This document shows positions 7,020 through 11,325 of a stretch of DNA of 11,325 nucleotides, piece after piece. Made by a program: the position numbers and the translations under genes. Numbering within the stretch: position 1 is the stretch's first letter; each line of letters opens with the position of its first letter. The notes beneath the pieces were generated by a model. The model searched no databases. It was given only the letters and a program-made list of their open reading frames with translations, and was not told the origin of the DNA. Source of the stretch: Campylobacterales bacterium (GTDB lineage: Bacteria; Campylobacterota; Campylobacteria; Campylobacterales; SZUA-545). The stretch is taken from the NCBI GenBank assembly GCA_025800305.1, contig JAOXRY010000256.1, forward strand, positions 1 to 11,325. The letters are read 5' to 3'.

Positions 7020-7048
7020 ATTGTAACATTATTTTCTTTGGTTGTCTA
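7020..7048 (-). promoter_or_regulatory. Sigma70-type promoter for the leader ORF and leuA
   Basis: -35 TAGACA (7048-7043), a 17-bp spacer, and -10 TACAAT (7025-7020) with an extended TG (TGT directly before it, 7028-7026). Each hexamer has one mismatch. The predicted start near 7013 gives a 24-nt 5' UTR before the leader ATG. The -35 overlaps the stop codon of the upstream 153-residue gene. Confidence 0.65.
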
Positions 7049-7507
7049 ACCGCTAATATCCAAACCACCAATTCCTTTTGATTCAAAACTAGCTTTATCA
7101 CTGGATGAATCAAGATTTTGAATATACTGAGCCAAACTCTTTTCAGGAGACTTGTTCTCTTTTTCAGTAATAAAAACACTTGGTGTTTCAACAAAAGATT
7201 CATTGGATTTAATTTTTTTAGGCTCTTGTTCTACACCGCCACTTTGAAGCCAAGCTGCCATAACCATATCAAGGATCTTCTCAGAGCCTCCGTTGGAGAT
7301 AGAAGAAGTTGTCTCCTTACTTTGAGAGAGGTTTCCTCCCCCTTTAGCAAATGATGTATCCCGATCTGCTTTTTCTTTTACACCTTCCAACTTTTCTTGG
7401 TATAAGGTCGCAAAATTTAATTTATCAGGCTGGGTAGGTGCTCCAATATTGTTATGTTGTACTTGTAAAGCATTGTAGCCTGTTAAATTATACCTGGGAG
7501 CTATCAT
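7046..7507 (-). CDS. Small polar protein of unknown function, second of a pair
   Basis: 153 residues, with no signal peptide or membrane segment. Rich in Ser, Glu, Lys, Gly, Asn and Gln, with long stretches of low hydrophobicity, so probably largely disordered. One short amphipathic or hydrophobic island (EKILDMVMAAWLQSGG) could be a helix used for binding a partner. The ATG directly follows the TAG of the preceding gene with no gap. Its Shine-Dalgarno GGAGGAG lies inside the Gly-Gly codons near the end of that gene, about 11 nt upstream, so the two are co-translated from one mRNA. The family is not recognised; the composition would also fit a secretion substrate or scaffold, but nothing in the sequence decides this. 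The next promoter (leuA) begins in its stop codon, so it ends this operon. Confidence 0.75.
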   Translation of the reverse strand: MIAPRYNLTGYNALQVQHNNIGAPTQPDKLNFATLYQEKLEGVKEKADRDTSFAKGGGNLSQSKETTSSISNGGSEKILDMVMAAWLQSGGVEQEPKKIKSNESFVETPSVFITEKENKSPEKSLAQYIQNLDSSSDKASFESKGIGGLDISG

Positions 7508-7888
7508 CTACGAATCAACTCCTCCAAGAAGATCTTTTAAACCAACATCATTTGTTTGTTGATTTAATTTAGAGATTGAGTCATTATCTTTTAATTGCTC
7601 TAAGATCTTTGTTTGAACCTGATTTTTTGTTTTGTCTAATGAACTGAAAATATTATCAAGGGCTCTCCCTTGATTTTCCTCTTCTGGCTGTAAGTTAAAG
7701 TCCTCAGTAACAGAGGAAGCTTGTTTTGTAACCATTTCAAATAAAGAATCATCAGGCTGTTGAATCTGTTTTTCTAGATCTTTAAAGAAATCCTGATTTA
7801 ATATCTCCTCTGTACCTTGTTGAAGAGTTCTTGAATTATTATTTGAAGAAATTTGGTAATTATTACTACCACCAATACCTTGAGTCAT
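7508..7888 (-). CDS. Small polar protein of unknown function, first of a pair
   Basis: 126 residues, no signal peptide or membrane helix. The N-terminal 25 residues are Asn/Ser/Gln-rich (NNYQISSNNNSRTLQQG). The rest is acidic and Gln-rich with scattered helical segments (ILNQDFFKDLEKQIQ, NQVQTKILEQLKD) and ends GLKDLLGGVDS. Not recognised. It starts 45 bp after the histidine kinase stop and abuts the 153-residue gene, so the three look like one operon (kinase first). This suggests, but does not show, a shared process. The ATG is set by the Shine-Dalgarno AAAGGA, which lies in the loop and stem of a perfect hairpin reaching the start codon. Confidence 0.75.
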   Translation of the reverse strand: MTQGIGGSNNYQISSNNNSRTLQQGTEEILNQDFFKDLEKQIQQPDDSLFEMVTKQASSVTEDFNLQPEEENQGRALDNIFSSLDKTKNQVQTKILEQLKDNDSISKLNQQTNDVGLKDLLGGVDS

Positions 7889-7906
7889 AGCTAAATCCTT
7901 TAGCTA
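7888..7906 (-). promoter_or_regulatory. Hairpin enclosing the ribosome binding site of the 126-residue gene
   Basis: Perfect 8-bp arms TAGCTAAA and TTTAGCTA around GGA on the mRNA, with the last base of the stem being the A of the ATG. The Shine-Dalgarno AAAGGA lies partly in the loop. It probably moderates translation or couples it to ribosomes finishing the kinase gene. Confidence 0.5.
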
Positions 7907-7933
7907 CAAACAAGCAAAAATAATACCTTCTTA

Positions 7934-10447
7934 TTAAGTATTTTCTCTTCTAAACTTAATCTTAAATAGAGCCCCATCATCTTTATTCTCTGCTGTTAAA
8001 AGTCCATCCATGTTTTTCTCAATTATACTCTTTGCCATGAAGAGTCCAAGCCCTGTACCTTGTGACTGGAATTTAGTTGTAAAATATGGATCAAAAACTT
8101 TCTTTAGAATATCAGAGGGGATTCCTCCTCCGTTATCTTGAATAGTTATTGCTACAAATTCATCATCTATTTCAATACCAAGTGTTATCTTTCCATTTTT
8201 AATCTCTTTTTCCAAGATAACATCTACTCCATTGCTAATGATATTTACTATAGCTTGTTTAAATTCATTAGGGTAACCTTTAATATAGATATCGTGCTTA
8301 CAATCTTTTTCTACAAACTCTATAAAATTATTTTTTATTTTAGCTTTGATGATTCCTGATGACTCTCTTATTGATTTACAAACATTAAACTCCACTTTTT
8401 CCTTGGAAGTTTTAAAAAAATCACGAAAGTCATCAATAGTTTTTGACATATATCTTAAAAGTTGAGAGGTTTTTACACTATAATCTTCAATTACCTGATC
8501 GTTTAAAAACCCTTGTTGATATTGTTCTACTATCAAATCTTTTTCCAGAGAAATTCCATTTAAAGGCTGTCGCCATTGATGAGCTATACTTTCCATCATT
8601 TCACCCATAGCGGCCATTTTGGACTGTTGTATTAAGATTTGTTCTCGTTGTCTGTTTTTTTCTATCTCTATTTTGACTCTTTTTTTTAGTCTTATATTGG
8701 AAATAAAAAAGAATAAAAGTAAAATAGCAGTTACCCCTAAAACTTGATAAATTAGTGTATAGTCAACTCCTTTTTCATACTTTATTGCTATCCACTTGTT
8801 TAAAATTCCGTTGTGCTCGTTTTCTTTAATACTATTGATTGCTTTTTCCATAATATCCAGCAATAGTGGTTCATCATTTCTAACCCCTACTCCAAGTTCC
8901 CACTTCTCATCAAACTTTCCTGAGATCTGAAGTTCTCCTGTAAACTTTTTTTGAAAAAGATATCCTATACTTGATAGAGTTCCAATGTAACCAAATAACT
9001 TTCCTTGTTGAACTTTTGTCAACCCGTCGTCAATATTCTCTACATCAACTATATTAAAATGAGGATATTTTTTTTTAATCAGTTCATTAAAAGCATAATT
9101 TTTAGGTATCCCTATCTTTTTATCACTGTCAATTGATTGAATACTTCCAACAAAAGGCATATTTGATTTAGTTGCTAACACAAGGGGGATTTTTAGATAA
9201 GAAGAGGTGAAATTAAGATACTTTTTTCTTTTTGGTGTCTCCATAGCTAAAGAGAGAATATCACACTTTCTTTTTTTTACAAACTCTAAAGATTGTGTCC
9301 AATCTTTAGTTCTAACAATGTAAAATTCTTTATTGATATTTCTACTTATAATCTCATAGTAATCTGCTGTAATACCAATATGTTGACCGTTTTTCAATTG
9401 TTCATATGGCATCCATGATGGATCTACACACATTTTTATTTTTGCTTTTTCTTTTAAATAGTTTTTCTCTTCTTGTGTAAAAAGAAGTTCTTTTTCATTT
9501 CCTTTTTCATAAATAAAATCACCAACATCAACTTTATTTTTTATAAATCCAAGAAGATTATATACGTCATGAGTTCTTCGAACTTTATTTAGATCTATAT
9601 CTCCTACTATATCACTATTATAATAGGCAAGTTTGTAAAACTCTTTTCCTTCAAACAACAGCTCTTCTTTTGTTTTGTTTTGTGTGTTATATTTTTCTAA
9701 AATAAGTTCTACACTCTCTTCAATATTAGATAGTGCATACTCCCAACCTTTTAAAGATGCTTCTTTAAATCTCCCTACCCTATCAGGGTGGTTTATTAGT
9801 TCTTCTTCTGAAGTAAAAAGAATCTCTTCATAAAAATCAAATCCATAATCTTTAGGATGAAAAATATTATATTCTTTTCCTTTTTTTTCTAGCTGATAGA
9901 TTCTGTCTGTTGTATATCCTGGCATAACATCGACTTGTCTAGATAGCAAAAGATTAAAATCATAGCTATTTTCTTGAATCTTCATATCTTCAAACTTTAG
10001 CCCTTGAGAGTGAACCATAGCTGCCAACGTTACTGTAGCTGTTTCATTTTTTCCAATGACTACTTTTTTGTTTCTAAGATCTTGAACTCTTTTTATTCCA
10101 GAGGATTTTAATGTGAAAAAAACAATAGGAGAGGTTTGTAAAATTGGAGCAATTAAGACTAGTTTTGCTCCTTGGGATCTTTCAATTATCAAAGTTGAGC
10201 GGCCAACTCCATATTGACTATTCCCTTCAACTACTTCATTGGAAACATTCACTCCATAGGATTTTTCTTTTAGTGTAACGTCTAATCCCACCTCCTCAAA
10301 AAAACCTTTTTCCTTTGCTATGTAGTATCCTGCAAATTGGAACTGATGCTTCCATTGAAGCTGTAGAGAGACCTTTTCTAACTCTTTAGAATAGCTATTA
10401 ACAGCCAGTATTAAAAATAATAAAAAAACTAAAATAATTCTATTCAT
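7934..10447 (-). CDS. Sensor histidine kinase with two periplasmic solute-binding domains
   Basis: 837 residues. Order: signal peptide (1-20, NRIILVFLLFLILAVNSYS); an NMT1/THI5-like periplasmic binding domain (about 22-315, with LQWKHQFQFAGYYIAKEKGFF at its start); an SBP_bac_3-type amino-acid-binding-like domain (about 330-555, MCVDPSWMPYEQLKNGQHIG near its start); one membrane helix (about 564-584); a short coiled linker; and a dimerisation/phosphoacceptor helix with AHQWRQPLN, H623. The HATPase domain follows: N box around N735-N739, DNGGG 771-775, GTGLGLF 797-803. All kinase motifs are intact, so it should autophosphorylate in response to periplasmic ligands. The NMT1 fold suggests a pyrimidine, taurine, nitrate or similar small ligand, but the ligand cannot be read from sequence. 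No response regulator is encoded in the window, so it is an orphan. The gene probably heads an operon with the two small polar proteins. Confidence 0.92.
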   Translation of the reverse strand: MNRIILVFLLFLILAVNSYSKELEKVSLQLQWKHQFQFAGYYIAKEKGFFEEVGLDVTLKEKSYGVNVSNEVVEGNSQYGVGRSTLIIERSQGAKLVLIAPILQTSPIVFFTLKSSGIKRVQDLRNKKVVIGKNETATVTLAAMVHSQGLKFEDMKIQENSYDFNLLLSRQVDVMPGYTTDRIYQLEKKGKEYNIFHPKDYGFDFYEEILFTSEEELINHPDRVGRFKEASLKGWEYALSNIEESVELILEKYNTQNKTKEELLFEGKEFYKLAYYNSDIVGDIDLNKVRRTHDVYNLLGFIKNKVDVGDFIYEKGNEKELLFTQEEKNYLKEKAKIKMCVDPSWMPYEQLKNGQHIGITADYYEIISRNINKEFYIVRTKDWTQSLEFVKKRKCDILSLAMETPKRKKYLNFTSSYLKIPLVLATKSNMPFVGSIQSIDSDKKIGIPKNYAFNELIKKKYPHFNIVDVENIDDGLTKVQQGKLFGYIGTLSSIGYLFQKKFTGELQISGKFDEKWELGVGVRNDEPLLLDIMEKAINSIKENEHNGILNKWIAIKYEKGVDYTLIYQVLGVTAILLLFFFISNIRLKKRVKIEIEKNRQREQILIQQSKMAAMGEMMESIAHQWRQPLNGISLEKDLIVEQYQQGFLNDQVIEDYSVKTSQLLRYMSKTIDDFRDFFKTSKEKVEFNVCKSIRESSGIIKAKIKNNFIEFVEKDCKHDIYIKGYPNEFKQAIVNIISNGVDVILEKEIKNGKITLGIEIDDEFVAITIQDNGGGIPSDILKKVFDPYFTTKFQSQGTGLGLFMAKSIIEKNMDGLLTAENKDDGALFKIKFRRENT

Positions 10448-10471
10448 AATAGTTGTATTCTTACAACTATT
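10448..10471 (-). promoter_or_regulatory. Hairpin abutting the histidine kinase start codon
   Basis: Perfect 10-bp arms AATAGTTGTA and TACAACTATT around AGAA on the mRNA, ending exactly at the base before ATG. No other Shine-Dalgarno is visible; the purine AAGAA in the loop is the only candidate. It occupies the same position as the hairpin before the 126-residue gene. Confidence 0.5.
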
Positions 10472-10529
10472 TTGTAAAATAAAGCTTAAAATCTCACAAA
10501 TTTTGCTGTTTTTAGATAAATTTTAAGAT

Positions 10530-10736
10530 TTAAAACTCAAAGCCTCCAGTTTGTCCTTTATTCATACTAAAAAAAACAGCATCAACATAACTCTTACGAA
10601 GTTCACAAGGGTAGAACTCACTGCACTTTCTACAGCTATCTACTCCTTTACTTTTTTTACACTCTTCCAGCTTTTCAAGCTCTTCTAGATGCTTTTTCTC
10701 ATACTCATCAAGCTCTTCTTTTTTAGAGTCTTCCAT
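10530..10736 (-). CDS. Small four-cysteine protein encoded next to fbp
   Basis: 68 residues. The N-terminal third is an acidic/basic helix (KKEELDEYEKKHLEELEKLEE). It is followed by four cysteines, C26, C35, C38 and C44 (spacing CX8CX2CX5C), then a conserved-looking C-terminus (ELRKSYVDAVFFSMNKGQ and GGFEF). The Cys pattern suggests a zinc site or possibly a small Fe-S site. From memory, short proteins with this C-terminal style occur in other Campylobacterota, but I cannot verify this here. It overlaps the end of fbp by 14 bp in another frame, with Shine-Dalgarno AGAGG 4 nt before the ATG, so the two are co-transcribed. Function unknown. Confidence 0.8.
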   Translation of the reverse strand: MEDSKKEELDEYEKKHLEELEKLEECKKSKGVDSCRKCSEFYPCELRKSYVDAVFFSMNKGQTGGFEF

Positions 10737-11325
10737 GAACCTCTTTTACTTTAGCAATTTCATATTTACTTCCAAAAAAACATGGAGTTGTATCGTGGTG
10801 ACCTTCTGGAGTTAGATCTAAAAGTCTTCCTTTTCCATCTGTGGCTTCTCCACCTGCTGTCTCATATACATAAGCAAAAGGGAAAACTTCAAATACTTGT
10901 CTTAACTTTCCATTAGGAACATCTGTAGTTCCAGGGTAACTAAAAAGTCCACCACCTTTAATTAAGATCTGATGAAGATCTGGAACCATACCACCAGAAT
11001 ACCTTAGTCTATAACCCTCTTTAAAGATCTCATCAACCATAGCTTTGTGTTCCACTGGCCAATGCTGTTGAGTTCCCCCTGGTGCATTTAGCTTTCCTTT
11101 TTGGTTTAAATGAAGAGTTTGAATAAATTTAAACTCACCATTTCTATCCATTCTTAAAAGCTCAACTTGACCCTCATAAGCCTTCACAAGCTCAACTCTT
11201 GGACCATATACAACATAGACAGCTGCAACTAGATTCTTCCCACTAAAATCATTCTCATAGATTCCAAAAATAGAGCCAACTGAAAGATTTACATCAGCTA
11301 ATGAAGAGCCATCTAAGATCGGAAG
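10723..11325 (-). CDS. fbp: Fructose-1,6-bisphosphatase class I, N-terminal part beyond window
   Basis: The frame is open from the window edge to the TAA at 10725-10723: 200 codons, the C-terminal two thirds of a family usually about 270-335 long. The enzyme hydrolyses fructose 1,6-bisphosphate to fructose 6-phosphate plus phosphate, the committed gluconeogenic step, in the cytoplasm with Mg2+. Visible motifs: LDGSS and DVNLSVGSIFGIY (metal and substrate phosphate site), YSGGMVPDLHQ, GTTDVPNGKLRQVFEVFPFAYV, ETAGGEATDGKGRLLDLTPEG (the usual AGG-A-G-RILD region). A GTG at 11187 inside the frame is not the start, because the upstream 46 codons carry the DGSS motif. The first codons read Leu-Pro-Ile before LDGSS, where the family has Phe-Asp-Pro-Leu-Asp-Gly. 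This mismatch falls within ten bases identical to sequencing adapter, so it is probably an artefact. Confidence 0.94.
   Translation of the reverse strand, partial: LPILDGSSLADVNLSVGSIFGIYENDFSGKNLVAAVYVVYGPRVELVKAYEGQVELLRMDRNGEFKFIQTLHLNQKGKLNAPGGTQQHWPVEHKAMVDEIFKEGYRLRYSGGMVPDLHQILIKGGGLFSYPGTTDVPNGKLRQVFEVFPFAYVYETAGGEATDGKGRLLDLTPEGHHDTTPCFFGSKYEIAKVKEVHGRL
11316..11325. other. Probable residual Illumina adapter at contig end
   Basis: The final ten bases are AGATCGGAAG, the exact first ten bases of the TruSeq adapter. Protein conservation breaks exactly here: fbp should read FDPLDGSS but gives LPILDGSS. The bases are probably not genomic. Confidence 0.75.

Noticed and set aside
7012..7203. 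Minus-strand open frame of 63 codons overlapping the 153-residue gene
   Set aside because: It is a shifted shadow of the 153-residue gene, with poor start context.
10484..10527. CTTAAAAT/ATTTTAAG inverted repeat between the 68-residue gene and the kinase, as a terminator
   Set aside because: All-AT stem with a loop of nearly 30 nt; chance is likely in this composition.
10723..11187. Separate short fbp starting at GTG 11187
   Set aside because: The frame continues to the window edge and the upstream codons carry the DGSS and SIFGIY motifs, so the GTG is an internal Val.
1..11325. CRISPR arrays, tRNA or rRNA genes, insertion sequences
   Set aside because: No regularly spaced repeats, tRNA-like cloverleaf, rRNA motifs or transposase-like proteins were seen on either strand.

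Overview
The window is AT-rich with densely packed genes, almost all on the minus strand. It looks like a Campylobacterota genome, probably Arcobacteraceae. The signs are a periplasmic-sensor histidine kinase built on NMT1-like plus SBP_bac_3 domains, a class I fructose-1,6-bisphosphatase followed by a small Cys-rich protein, strong AT codon bias, and a long poly-G tract of the kind used as contingency loci in this phylum. The genus is inferred, not proven. The last ten bases (11316-11325) match the start of the Illumina TruSeq adapter exactly, so the right edge is probably an untrimmed contig end.

Left part (1-5206): a truncated plus-strand gene of unknown function with a C-terminal coiled coil (3-818) converges on a decayed minus-strand remnant (879-1141). 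Next comes a two-gene minus-strand surface/envelope operon. Its first gene (5050 to 2817) should encode a large lipoprotein with a bactofilin-like beta-repeat region. As sequenced, it is split by three frame changes, one of them at a G8 tract just after the lipobox cysteine. The second gene (2820-1207) is an intact lipoprotein of unknown function that overlaps the first by 4 bp and starts with TTG. A promoter with tandem TGTGACA repeats and a dyad lies in front of the operon.

Middle part (5207-7048): leuA (2-isopropylmalate synthase, long yeast/mycobacterial-like form), preceded by an unlisted 24-codon leader ORF (6988-6914) that ends in Leu-Leu-Leu-Leu-Ser-Leu. It has its own Shine-Dalgarno and a good sigma70-type promoter (7048-7020). 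A 66-nt stretch without G in the mRNA follows, with no intrinsic-terminator hairpin. This looks like a leucine-sensing leader peptide working by an unusual mechanism.

Right part (7046-11325): a large orphan histidine kinase with two tandem periplasmic solute-binding domains, followed in the same direction by two abutting genes for small, polar, apparently disordered proteins. Both the kinase and the first small gene have a perfect hairpin ending exactly at the start codon, with the Shine-Dalgarno region in the loop. Upstream is the 3' part of fbp, overlapping a 68-residue four-cysteine protein. The histidine kinase, leuA and fbp products are recognisable; the other proteins are not assigned to known families.
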